DNA of 60,489 nucleotides from an uncultured Porphyromonadaceae bacterium (GTDB taxonomy: Bacteria; Bacteroidota; Bacteroidia; Bacteroidales; Muribaculaceae), in the NCBI GenBank assembly GCA_900547825.1, contig URII01000008.1, positions 1 through 60,489 of the forward strand. Direction: 5' to 3'. How positions within the stretch are numbered: position 1 is the first letter of the stretch; each line of letters opens with the position of its first letter. This document shows, piece after piece, positions 26,891 through 34,323 of this stretch. The translations under genes and the position numbers were made by a program. The notes beneath the pieces are model-generated. The model was not told the origin of the DNA. It did no database searches and saw only the letters and a list, made by a program, of their open reading frames with translations.

Positions 26891-27663
26891 TAGAGGTCAA
26901 AAATGTTACCAAGTCGTTTGACGGAAAAACCATACTCCACGACATCGACGCCGTTTTCCATACCGGCAAAGTGAATCTCATCATAGGGCAGAGCGGTTCC
27001 GGCAAAACGGTGCTTATGAAATCGCTGGTAGGCCTTATAACTCCCGACAGCGGCGAAATACTGTATGACGGCCGCGACATAATGGGAATGTCGGCCGCAC
27101 AGATCAAATCACTGCGCGAGGAAATAGGCATGCTGTTTCAGGGATCGGCGCTGTTCGACTCCGAGACGGTGCTCGGCAACGTCATGTTTCCCTTGATGAT
27201 GTTCTCAAAAATGTCGGCAGCAGAGCAGCGTGACCGTGCCATGTTCTGTATCGAACGTGTGAACCTTAAAGGCGCCGATTCAAAATATCCTTCGGAAATA
27301 TCAGGCGGCATGCAGAAACGTGTGGCCATAGCCCGTGCCATAGCATTGAACCCGAAGTATCTGTTTTGCGACGAGCCAAACTCGGGCCTTGACCCACGCA
27401 CATCAATCCTTATTGACGAGCTCCTCACCGACATAACCCACGAATACAATATCACCACCGTGATCAACACACATGATATGAATTCAGTGCTGGGTATAGG
27501 CGAGAACATAGTGTTCCTGAACAAGGGGCACCGGGAATGGGTGGGAGATATGACACAGATCTACCGCACCGAGAACAAGGCGCTCAATGAATTTGTATTT
27601 GCCAACGAACTGTTTCAGAAAGTGCGCAAATACATGTTGGCGCATTCACACGAATCAGAATGA
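26887..27663 (+). CDS. mlaF: MlaF-type ABC transporter ATP-binding protein
   Basis: 258 residues. Walker A GQSGSGKT is at 34-41, the signature is EISGGMQKRVAIARAI (the GGMQKR variant is typical of MlaF), Walker B is LFCDEPNSGLD, and the switch His is in VINTHDM. It pairs with MlaE, encoded immediately upstream with a four-base overlap. The 3' end overlaps the convergent small outer-membrane gene by nine bases. Confidence 0.93.
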   Translation: MIEVKNVTKSFDGKTILHDIDAVFHTGKVNLIIGQSGSGKTVLMKSLVGLITPDSGEILYDGRDIMGMSAAQIKSLREEIGMLFQGSALFDSETVLGNVMFPLMMFSKMSAAEQRDRAMFCIERVNLKGADSKYPSEISGGMQKRVAIARAIALNPKYLFCDEPNSGLDPRTSILIDELLTDITHEYNITTVINTHDMNSVLGIGENIVFLNKGHREWVGDMTQIYRTENKALNEFVFANELFQKVRKYMLAHSHESE

Positions 27664-28227
27664 TATGCCAATGCCGATGGAGGCCATGCTCAGTCCGTTA
27701 AGATTCTTGTGATCCTTAGCGGTTCCGAATGACTTCAGGCCGATAAAGGTATACCCAACCGTGACATAGGAACTGAATGACCGTCCCGACGCAAGACGTA
27801 TCCCAAGCGACGGAGCACCATAGAACGATCTCTGCCCCGGACTTCCGGGCAATGTGCTGAACGCTATACCCGCCCTGAGATCCAGAAAACACAATCGGGG
27901 TTTCTTGGAGAAGGATGTGCGCAACATGGCATATACCGGATAGATACGGCCGGAATTGCTCACCATGGCATGAATTCCGGCACCGAGCGCAGCCATAGTC
28001 ACCGTGGGAGTGCGGACACCGAAATACACATCAGCATTGAGCGTGGACAGGTCATTGGAAGTAAGATCTATCGAACTGCCGGCATTTACACCCCATGCAA
28101 AACCCGACTTTTCAGCATAATTGACCTTCGCTTCATTATCAATGACATCGCTCTGAGCGGCCATAGCACTCGCCGGAACGAGCAAGGCTGAAAGCACCAA
28201 TGAGGTATATAACAAAAGTTTTCCCAT
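27655..28227 (-). CDS. Small putative outer-membrane beta-barrel protein
   Basis: 190 residues, no named family. A signal peptide (about 1-23, ending AMAA) is followed by amphipathic strands with repeated aromatic/Gly turns (YVTVGYTFIGLKSF) and a C-terminal phenylalanine (ASIGIGISF), as in eight-stranded barrels. Function unknown. It starts 7 bases after prmA and overlaps mlaF tail to tail by nine bases, leaving no room for a terminator. Confidence 0.72.
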   Translation of the reverse strand: MGKLLLYTSLVLSALLVPASAMAAQSDVIDNEAKVNYAEKSGFAWGVNAGSSIDLTSNDLSTLNADVYFGVRTPTVTMAALGAGIHAMVSNSGRIYPVYAMLRTSFSKKPRLCFLDLRAGIAFSTLPGSPGQRSFYGAPSLGIRLASGRSFSSYVTVGYTFIGLKSFGTAKDHKNLNGLSMASIGIGISF

Positions 28228-28234
28228 ATCAATG

Positions 28235-29089
28235 TCATTCTTTAATATATGAGGCTGAAACCCATCCCGACATCTCTACCGTGTCAAGATACCTTAGACC
28301 AGACTTCGTGGCATAGTCCGTTATCACAGCCACATCATCCTCATAAAAGCCACTGAGCCAAAGCAACGCGCCGGATTTCATGGCTTTCGCATAACGGTCT
28401 ATATCCTGAATGATTATGTTGCGGTTTATATTGGCCAAGAAGATATCGGCCCAAGCTGCCGCGGGAAGACAGGAGGCGTCACCTTCCGTTACCTCGACTA
28501 TGGATGATACCCCGTTGAGCGCCACATTCTCGAGTGTGTTGACATAGGCCATAGGATCTATCTCCACAGCTTTCACGCAAGCGGCTCCACGCATTGCGGC
28601 CAAGATGGCAAGTATGCCTGAACCGGTGCCCATATCCACAACATTCAGGCCACGGATCTCTGTGTTCAAAATGCGCCCCATCATAAGCGAAGTGGTGGCA
28701 TGATGTCCGGTGCCGAAAGCCATTTTGGGGTCTATGACTATATCGTAATCGGCCTGTGGCACGTCAGTGTGAAAAGAGCTGTGTACCACACATTGCCCTG
28801 CCACTACTATAGGTTTGAAATAATTCTTTTCCCATTCACTGTTCCAGTCCTGACCTTCCACCGTTTCATACCTGTAAGTTATAGAAGCGTCAAACGGATA
28901 GCTGCTTATTACATTTTCAATTCGGGCTTCTGAAAATTTCTCTTTTCGGACATAAGCTATCATGGACGAAGCATCGTCGGCCGGAACAAAACTTTCAAAA
29001 TCTATATCACACAGCAAAGCAGCAAGCACATCATTGAACGCATCACTTGCAGGAGTGACTTCAAACGTCACGGCTATATAATCATTCAT
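28235..29089 (-). CDS. prmA: Ribosomal protein L11 methyltransferase
   Basis: 284 residues. PrmA trimethylates ribosomal protein L11 using S-adenosylmethionine. The N-terminal substrate-recognition domain is followed by the SAM-binding core: KMAFGTGHHATTSLM, VVDMGTGSGILAILAA (about 150-165) and the NPPY-like motif replaced by the PrmA-type FLANINRNII. It lies 59 bases after a small basic protein gene and 7 bases before the barrel-like gene. Confidence 0.94.
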   Translation of the reverse strand: MNDYIAVTFEVTPASDAFNDVLAALLCDIDFESFVPADDASSMIAYVRKEKFSEARIENVISSYPFDASITYRYETVEGQDWNSEWEKNYFKPIVVAGQCVVHSSFHTDVPQADYDIVIDPKMAFGTGHHATTSLMMGRILNTEIRGLNVVDMGTGSGILAILAAMRGAACVKAVEIDPMAYVNTLENVALNGVSSIVEVTEGDASCLPAAAWADIFLANINRNIIIQDIDRYAKAMKSGALLWLSGFYEDDVAVITDYATKSGLRYLDTVEMSGWVSASYIKE

Positions 29090-29148
29090 AGAAATTTTTA
29101 AAAGTGTAATGTGATGATTGGTCAGGGATCAATGAGTTCCCTTAAGTA

Positions 29149-29442
29149 TCAGCGCCGGAATATACGACGCACCGAAAATATCGCCTTCACAAGCTTGAAT
29201 GCAAGCACAGCATAGTCAAAATAGCTAAACGCACCAAACAGCTTCAAAAGGAAAGATCCACCGCGCCCCTGCGGAACAAGGTTGGATTGCATGGTAGAGA
29301 TATGTGAACGTATGCGGTTTTTCTCTATTTCAAGGCGTGCCAGAGTATAAGCACGCTGAAAGCGGATCTCATCAAGGGTATAACCGCCCCATTGCTCATT
29401 CCTAACGTCGGAATCGTTATTAATTTGTTCTTTGGTGTTCAT
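29149..29442 (-). CDS. Small basic protein of the YtxH/holin-like cassette
   Basis: 97 residues, no family recognised. The N-terminal half is hydrophilic and helical (LARLEIEKNRIRSHISTM); the C-terminal half has a hydrophobic segment (about 67-85) and ends in RRIFRR. It starts 3 bases after the holin-like protein's stop. The order YtxH, DUF1469-like, small basic protein parallels E. coli yqjD-yqjE-yqjK. The YqjK comparison rests on position, size and composition only. Confidence 0.65.
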   Translation of the reverse strand: MNTKEQINNDSDVRNEQWGGYTLDEIRFQRAYTLARLEIEKNRIRSHISTMQSNLVPQGRGGSFLLKLFGAFSYFDYAVLAFKLVKAIFSVRRIFRR

Positions 29443-29445
29443 GGC

Positions 29446-29784
29446 TCAATGAAATATAAGCTTTGTTATAAACCGTGCTATCGGGTTGACTATTAACTGT
29501 TTCTTGAAAAGGAACACCACCAACATAAGCAATAGATAAAAACCGCCCATAATTGCATAGGCCGGAGCCACACCTATGGCCTGCCCTATCCATTCCACTA
29601 CTGCAAGTGACATAAAGAAAAACACGAGCGTGCCGAAAACAAAATAGAACAGCACGCATGCAGCCGCCGCAATGAACAATGTGAGCTTTTCGGAAGCCGT
29701 CAGTTTAGCATAATTGATATTAAGTGCTATATATTCACGCAATGATGCCCAAAGCCGGGCAAACGGAGATTCTTTTTTCGTCAT
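29446..29784 (-). CDS. Phage-holin-3_6/YqjE-like membrane protein
   Basis: 112 residues with two strong membrane helices joined by a short turn (about 36-60 and 66-94), flanked by charged ends. This matches the DUF1469/Phage_holin_3_6 (YqjE) family, which despite its name is mostly chromosomal and not lytic. There is no phage gene around. It is third in a minus-strand cassette with two YtxH proteins upstream and a small basic protein downstream. The role is unknown; stress or envelope-related functions are suspected for the E. coli relatives. Confidence 0.75.
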   Translation of the reverse strand: MTKKESPFARLWASLREYIALNINYAKLTASEKLTLFIAAAACVLFYFVFGTLVFFFMSLAVVEWIGQAIGVAPAYAIMGGFYLLLMLVVFLFKKQLIVNPIARFITKLIFH

Positions 29785-29858
29785 AACAGCAAGAGACGGA
29801 TGTAAATCTGCTACCGCGACCTTTATTTTTAAGGCCGCGGTAGCGTTTATAGGGAATA

Positions 29859-30056
29859 TTAATCTTCAATCTGGGTGGTAAGCTGTTCCACAAGCTCGTC
29901 TATTTCGCTGTCGCAGCAGCATAGACCTTTTTTACGGAGCAGCTCTTTGATGTTCCGGCGGGTTTTCTCGCCTTTTTCAGGAGCAAACAATATCGCAGCG
30001 CCAGCGCCTACTATTGCGCCGCCGAGGAATGCATAAAGCAAGTTGAGATTATTCAT
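29859..30056 (-). CDS. YtxH domain protein (copy 2)
   Basis: 65 residues. An N-terminal glycine-rich membrane helix (AFLGGAIVGAGAAILFAP) is followed by EKGEKTRRNIKELLRKKG, the YtxH signature, and an acidic tail. It is clearly paralogous to the gene 29 bases upstream, with the LFAPEKG junction conserved, but differs by a run of three cysteines (GLCCCDS). YtxH proteins are small stress-related membrane proteins of unknown mechanism. Confidence 0.82.
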   Translation of the reverse strand: MNNLNLLYAFLGGAIVGAGAAILFAPEKGEKTRRNIKELLRKKGLCCCDSEIDELVEQLTTQIED

Positions 30057-30085
30057 TGTAAAATATGTTCGTTGTTTGAATATTT

Positions 30086-30289
30086 TTATTTAGCTTTTTC
30101 AATTTTGTCGGCAATTTCATCGGCAAGTTCCTCAATTTTGGATTTTTTGAGTTTGATGCCTTTTTCCTTAAGGAATTCCACAACGTTTTCACGAGTGGTC
30201 TTACCCTTTTCAGGAGCAAAAAGAAGGCCTACTGCGGCGCCGGCTACGGCTCCGCCTACAACAGCTAAGAGAACATGTAATGGTTTCAT
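30086..30289 (-). CDS. YtxH domain protein (copy 1)
   Basis: 67 residues: a glycine-rich helix (VVGGAVAGAAVGLLFAP), then EKGKTTRENVVEFLKEKG and an amphipathic Lys/Glu helix. It is the first gene of the cassette and has a near-consensus promoter upstream at 30361-30391. It is a tandem paralogue of the next gene. Confidence 0.83.
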   Translation of the reverse strand: MKPLHVLLAVVGGAVAGAAVGLLFAPEKGKTTRENVVEFLKEKGIKLKKSKIEELADEIADKIEKAK

Positions 30290-30360
30290 TTTAATATAGT
30301 GTTTAGGTTGAAAATAGTTTTAGTCTTATAACAAACGTGAGGCCGGATTGTTTTGCGGGG

Positions 30361-30391
30361 CTAAATTATGTATAAAAATCAGGATATCAAA
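30361..30391 (-). promoter_or_regulatory. Promoter of the YtxH cassette
   Basis: On the minus strand TTTG (30391-30388), a 19-base spacer and TAATTTAG (30368-30361), one mismatch from TAnnTTTG. It lies about 70 bases upstream of the first YtxH gene and 28 bases past the ruvC stop. Confidence 0.55.
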
Positions 30392-30418
30392 ATCAGCGGA
30401 GTTAAAGCCTGTAAAAAA

Positions 30419-30982
30419 CTACTTACCGGCTATTCTTCCAGGATTTCGTGCAACAAACTCTTTCCACGATTTAGGCCCTGAAAGCGCTGCCGGACGCAAT
30501 GACTCATAAAAATGGCAAAGCGCAGCTCCCATGGCATCGGTGGCATCAAGCGGAAGATCAAGGCTTGAGCCAGGTATGGACAGTATGCGCCTCAGCATCT
30601 CCTTTACCTGCTCCTTGGAGGCTCCTCCGTTGCCGGTAATCGACATCTTTATTTTTCGGGGTTCATACTCCGTTATCACTATATCACGCATAAGCGCCGC
30701 AGCCATAGCCACACCCTGCGCCCGTCCGAGTTTCAGCATGGACTGGACATTCTTGCCGAAAAAGGGTGCCTCTATGGCAAGCTCATCGGGAAGATATTGG
30801 TCGATTAAGGATGTAACCCGTTCGTAAATACGCCCCAACCTCTTATAATGGCTTTCGAACTTGTTAAGCTCAATAACACCCAATGCCACCGCCGACGGTT
30901 TTTTGCCGTTTACGCCGAGTATGCCATATCCCATCACATTTGTGCCGGGATCAATACCCATGATAACTCTCTGGAATTCCAT
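30419..30982 (-). CDS. ruvC: Holliday junction endonuclease RuvC
   Basis: 187 residues. RuvC cuts four-way DNA junctions symmetrically as part of RuvABC. The RNase H-like fold starts IMGIDPGTNVMGYGI with catalytic Asp11; ELAIEAPFFGKN supplies the second acidic residue, and the DATDAMGAALCHF motif the last ones. It starts 2 bases after the DUF4286 gene and is the end of a four-gene unit. Confidence 0.95.
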   Translation of the reverse strand: MEFQRVIMGIDPGTNVMGYGILGVNGKKPSAVALGVIELNKFESHYKRLGRIYERVTSLIDQYLPDELAIEAPFFGKNVQSMLKLGRAQGVAMAAALMRDIVITEYEPRKIKMSITGNGGASKEQVKEMLRRILSIPGSSLDLPLDATDAMGAALCHFYESLRPAALSGPKSWKEFVARNPGRIAGK

Positions 30983-30984
30983 GT

Positions 30985-31290
30985 TCAGATACTCACCGGA
31001 TCAAGCAAAGTGACAAACGGAAGCACATTCTCTCCCCATTCGGGTCTACGCGAAGCCATATGGTGCGAAAAATTACGTTCAAGCCATCTTTCAGCTACAG
31101 CACCACTTGGCGCATTAAACTGGAAGGCATATGTGGAACATCCAGGCTGAACGTCATGCATGACACGGAACAGGCATGGCGATGCATCGGGAAATCCTTC
31201 CAGAACAGCGCTCTTCAATACATTTCGTATCCATTCATGAAATTGGGATGCGACCGGGTCAGCCACATGAAATGTTATGTTGACATTCAT
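30985..31290 (-). CDS. DUF4286 family protein
   Basis: 101 residues from the ATG at 31290, which overlaps the stop of the upstream gene by four bases; a longer frame reaching 31317 is less likely because of this coupling. The protein begins MNVNITFHV and is a small alpha/beta domain of the DUF4286 type, common in Bacteroidetes next to ruvC. The biochemical role is unknown. It is probably cytoplasmic, with no signal or membrane segment. Confidence 0.78.
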   Translation of the reverse strand: MNVNITFHVADPVASQFHEWIRNVLKSAVLEGFPDASPCLFRVMHDVQPGCSTYAFQFNAPSGAVAERWLERNFSHHMASRRPEWGENVLPFVTLLDPVSI

Positions 31291-31838
31291 ACAAATGCAA
31301 TCATTGCGAAAGGCCATAAAAACGACAGGAGATAGAATATTCCCAAGGCCAAACCGGTAAAAAATGCGACCGCCACCCAGGTTCCGGCGGTTTTAGACGC
31401 TTTAAGAGCTTGATCATAAAACCCCTGAGCCCACAGTGACTGCACCCGGGAAGCATTTACTATTCCTACTATGCCGAACGGCAGACAGCATAATACTGTT
31501 ACAAGAATCGACTCAACAAGCCATGTTTTAGGACATGGGCCGTTTGAATACGGAGTTGATGGACCAGGCTGAGGCGGCTGTGGGGCGCGATATTCAGGGG
31601 TGGGCGCAGTGACCGGACGCGCCGCCATATCCGAAACAGGTTGAGCCAGCGGAGGAGGACATGATCCCGAATCCTTGGCAAAAACAAGTTCGGCAAGTTC
31701 AGGAATTTTACCGGCCTGTATCCATTCGGGCATACCCTCAGCCCACACAAGAGAGTCAAGTTTAAGCCCGTGATTGAGAAGTTCAGCAGGTGTATACGGT
31801 CCTTCTGGCGTTGTTCCTACGGCAAGATAATATTTCAT
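31287..31838 (-). CDS. GYF-like (DUF4339) and CD225/dispanin-like membrane protein
   Basis: 183 residues. Residues 1-53 form a GYF_2/DUF4339 domain, with GPYTPAEL and the LVWAEGMPEW core. A proline-rich linker (about 70-103) leads to a CD225/dispanin-like region with two membrane helices (about 108-130 and 155-180). The pairing is common in Bacteroidetes. The GYF-like part may bind peptides at the membrane; nothing more specific can be said. It follows the glycosyltransferase by 37 bases and is coupled to the DUF4286 gene. Confidence 0.78.
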   Translation of the reverse strand: MKYYLAVGTTPEGPYTPAELLNHGLKLDSLVWAEGMPEWIQAGKIPELAELVFAKDSGSCPPPLAQPVSDMAARPVTAPTPEYRAPQPPQPGPSTPYSNGPCPKTWLVESILVTVLCCLPFGIVGIVNASRVQSLWAQGFYDQALKASKTAGTWVAVAFFTGLALGIFYLLSFLWPFAMIAFV

Positions 31839-31875
31839 GAGAGATAATTTATATGGTTTTACAACACATTTCTAT

Positions 31876-32619
31876 TTATGGTTTCGATTTTCTGCCAATA
31901 TGACGCATAAGGAATTTCACATGGCGCAATGCCGTGGGAATATATCCGTAATAATGCCCCATTATCCGAAAACGTTCAATCAGCGATTTACGATGGTTGG
32001 CTGTTGTCATTCCCTCATTCAGATAATCCACGATTATTTCCGGCAAATAAAAGTTCCGGCGCGAATTCTGCAAACACCTTATACACCAATCGAAATCAGC
32101 CGAAAATCTATATCGGAGATTATAAGTCGAGGCCAGCTTTCTCAACACCACAAATGCTTGATGGCAAACGAGCATACCGTCCTTGAAACTATTGTATGTA
32201 AGATGTTCGGGAGGCGTAAGATGACGCATTGACAAAAACTTGCGGTTTGCGTCAACTATTGCCGTAAGGCCGTAGATAACACCGGGATAGTCGTTGTCAA
32301 GGGCAGCGTCGGCAAGAGCTTGAAGAGTGGTAGAATCATGAAAAGCATCTCCGGCATTCAGGAATATCACATAATCGCCATTAGCCATCATAAGGCCTTT
32401 GTTCATGGCGTCATATATTCCGCGGTCAGGCTCCGACACTATGGTCAATTCCTGAATTCCGGCGTTCCGGGCCTGAGCCACGGTGTCGTCGGTCGATGCT
32501 CCATCCACGAGTATATATTCGAAAAGACGGCATGTCTGGACAGAAACCGAACGGAGTGTGGGGCCAATGGTGGTCGATGCGTTTCGGGCAACAGTAATTA
32601 TTGAAAATAAAGGATGCAT
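31876..32619 (-). CDS. Family 2 glycosyltransferase
   Basis: 247 residues. The GT-A fold starts FSIITVARN and contains EYILVDGASTDDT, then GIYDAMNKGLMMANGDYVIFLNAGD with the NAGD metal-binding motif. This type often builds O-antigen or capsule glycans (WcaA/WcaE-like). No other polysaccharide genes are nearby, so the acceptor is unknown. It is the first gene of a unit running to ruvC, with its promoter at 32685-32714. Confidence 0.9.
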   Translation of the reverse strand: MHPLFSIITVARNASTTIGPTLRSVSVQTCRLFEYILVDGASTDDTVAQARNAGIQELTIVSEPDRGIYDAMNKGLMMANGDYVIFLNAGDAFHDSTTLQALADAALDNDYPGVIYGLTAIVDANRKFLSMRHLTPPEHLTYNSFKDGMLVCHQAFVVLRKLASTYNLRYRFSADFDWCIRCLQNSRRNFYLPEIIVDYLNEGMTTANHRKSLIERFRIMGHYYGYIPTALRHVKFLMRHIGRKSKP

Positions 32620-32684
32620 CGGCGTAATTTTCTAAGTTGAACGTATATCCGTAATTCTATCAGCAGTAAAATACTTTATAAACG

Positions 32685-32714
32685 CAAATATAGGATTTTT
32701 TTTGCATCTACAAA
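32685..32714 (-). promoter_or_regulatory. Promoter of the glycosyltransferase-ruvC unit
   Basis: TATATTTG on the minus strand at 32692-32685 with TTTG at 32714-32711, an 18-base spacer that is slightly short. Its -33 region overlaps that of the divergent engB promoter. Confidence 0.5.
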
Positions 32715-32732
32715 ACATAAAACCTATCTTTA
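32701..32732 (+). promoter_or_regulatory. Promoter of engB
   Basis: TTTG at 32701-32704, a 20-base spacer and TATCTTTA at 32725-32732 (last base deviates). The start codon is 21 bases further on. Confidence 0.55.
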
Positions 32733-32753
32733 CACTTCATTTTAACGTACAGT

Positions 32754-33359
32754 ATGATGATTGTAAACAGCGCAAGATTCGAAATCAGCAACACTTCCGC
32801 AGCCAAATGTCCTGACGGAATGCGGCATGAATACGCATTCATAGGCCGGAGCAATGTAGGCAAATCCTCTCTGATCAATATGCTCACAGGCCGCAAAGGA
32901 CTCGCCATGACCTCATCCACCCCAGGCAAAACCATGCTTATCAACCACTTTCTGATAAACGACAGTTGGTACATTGTGGATCTGCCGGGCTATGGTTATG
33001 CTCGCCGCGGCAAAGATAGCCGCATGGCTCTTGAACGCATGATCCGCGACTATATTCTCAAGCGCAGGCAGATGACAAATCTTTTTCTGCTTATAGATTC
33101 CCGTCATGAGCCTCAGAAAATCGACATGGAGTTTATGGAATGGTTAGGCGAGAACGAAGTCCCGTTCAGCATAGTGTTTACGAAAATCGACAAGATGAGT
33201 GTGGAAGCAGGCCGAAAAAACGTCAGCTCATACTGCACAAAGTTACTTGAATCATGGGAGGAATTGCCGCCGGTATTCATCACATCAAGCGAGGACGGCC
33301 GTGGACGCGAAGCATTACTCGATTACATTGAAGAGTTGAACCGTCTTCCTCTCGAATAA
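32754..33359 (+). CDS. engB: Ribosome biogenesis GTPase EngB/YsxC
   Basis: 201 residues, the normal length. EngB is an essential GTPase in large-subunit assembly. The G1 motif GRSNVGKS is at 31-38, the switch region is TSSTPGKT, G3 is DLPGYGYA, G4 TKID and G5 TSS. The frame begins with two ATG codons in a row at 32754; either may be used. It is monocistronic, ending at a bidirectional terminator. Confidence 0.95.
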   Translation: MMIVNSARFEISNTSAAKCPDGMRHEYAFIGRSNVGKSSLINMLTGRKGLAMTSSTPGKTMLINHFLINDSWYIVDLPGYGYARRGKDSRMALERMIRDYILKRRQMTNLFLLIDSRHEPQKIDMEFMEWLGENEVPFSIVFTKIDKMSVEAGRKNVSSYCTKLLESWEELPPVFITSSEDGRGREALLDYIEELNRLPLE

Positions 33360-33376
33360 CTTACACTCAGGCATAA

Positions 33377-33417
33377 ATTGCGGGGATGTTCCGTCGGCCG
33401 GTACAATTCCCCGCAAT
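33377..33417. terminator. Terminator between convergent engB and the DJ-1 gene
   Basis: ATTGCGGGGA (33377-33386) pairs with TCCCCGCAAT (33408-33417), a perfect 10-bp stem with a 21-base loop. The flanks are A/T-rich on the engB side (AATTATTAT). It can serve both converging genes. Confidence 0.6.
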
Positions 33418-33450
33418 AATTATTATATGGTCAAATTTCCCAGGTCCCGA

Positions 33451-34026
33451 TCAGTATTGATAGCATTTGGAATTGGAGAGAACCTGCATTCCCATAGCAA
33501 TCTCGTTGGCTGCATCAGCACCCATCGATTCAGCTACTATAGCCAATGCAAACCGCAATGCCATAGCGGGGCCTTTGGCAGTAATCACATTTCCGTCAAC
33601 TACCACCGGTTCGCCGGTAACTTCCGCATCCTTTATCATGGTTTCAAAACCGGGATAGCAGGTAACTTTATGCCCCTTTAATATTCCGGCTTTCTCCAGA
33701 ACTACCGCGGGAGCGGCACAGATTGATGCGATGCGGCCACCTGATGCATTATGACGTCCAAGCATTTCAATAAGTTTCGGACAGTCGGCAAGATTGCTCG
33801 CCCCAGGCATTCCGCCCGGGCATATGAGCCATTCAATATCCTCGTCGTTGATCTGATCTATTGTAAGGTCGGTTGTCACTGTAATACCGTTAGCCCCCGT
33901 AACATTCGGGTCATCAGTAACGGACACGGATTTCACGTCCATACCAGCACGTCGCATCACGTCAATGGGCGTTATAGCCTCTATCTCCTCAAATCCTGGA
34001 GCCATAAATAAATAGGAGTATTTCAT
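33451..34026 (-). CDS. DJ-1/PfpI family protein
   Basis: 191 residues. The DJ-1 fold is shown by FMAPGFEEIEAITPIDVMRRAG at the N-terminus (written here in parts: FMAPGFEEIEA, then DVMRRAG), the CPGGMPG turn, and the nucleophile elbow SICAAPAV with Cys103. Glu13/14 is the usual partner. Relatives include YajL/ThiJ, with proposed chaperone, deglycase or redox-sensing roles that remain debated. It has its own perfect promoter and is convergent to engB. Confidence 0.9.
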   Translation of the reverse strand: MKYSYLFMAPGFEEIEAITPIDVMRRAGMDVKSVSVTDDPNVTGANGITVTTDLTIDQINDEDIEWLICPGGMPGASNLADCPKLIEMLGRHNASGGRIASICAAPAVVLEKAGILKGHKVTCYPGFETMIKDAEVTGEPVVVDGNVITAKGPAMALRFALAIVAESMGADAANEIAMGMQVLSNSKCYQY

Positions 34027-34079
34027 AACGTGTCAGTTTTTTAAGTTTAGTATATTATTATCGTATTCCTCGTTCTGTG

Positions 34080-34110
34080 CAAAGATAGCCAATCTAATCC
34101 ACAAATCAAA
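34080..34110 (-). promoter_or_regulatory. Consensus promoter of the DJ-1 family gene
   Basis: On the minus strand TTTG (34110-34107), a 19-base spacer and TATCTTTG (34087-34080), an exact match to the Bacteroidetes consensus, about 55 bases before the ATG. Confidence 0.65.
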
Positions 34111-34148
34111 GACCTACGTGGTTTTAAACAAAGTGCCTCCCATAAATG

Positions 34149-34179
34149 TTTGGAGATTCAAAAATAATATTTAATTTTG
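34149..34179 (+). promoter_or_regulatory. Consensus promoter of rho
   Basis: TTTG at 34149-34152, a 19-base spacer and TAATTTTG at 34172-34179. The predicted start near 34186 leaves a leader of about 138 bases before the rho ATG. Confidence 0.65.
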
Positions 34180-34185
34180 CAGCGT

Positions 34186-34323
34186 AGTTTAACAGCGGAG
34201 CGCAGCATGCCCGCTTAATATTGACGGATATAATTAACCCTTTGAACTACAATCCACCTTTTTGACTTTCAACTGAATTATTGATAAAGCTACACCTATT
34301 TCCGGTAGCGGCAATTATTTAAT
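34186..34323 (+). promoter_or_regulatory. Long 5' leader of rho
   Basis: The leader is long for this window, where other promoters sit roughly 15-105 bases from their genes. GTAGTT (34184-34189) can pair with AACTAC (34245-34250), enclosing a short AGCGG/CCGCT hairpin. Rho autoregulates through its leader in E. coli; a similar role here is inference. Confidence 0.35.

Noticed and set aside
29446..29784. Prophage signal from the holin-like protein
   Set aside because: The family is mostly chromosomal (YqjE-like), and no other phage gene is nearby.
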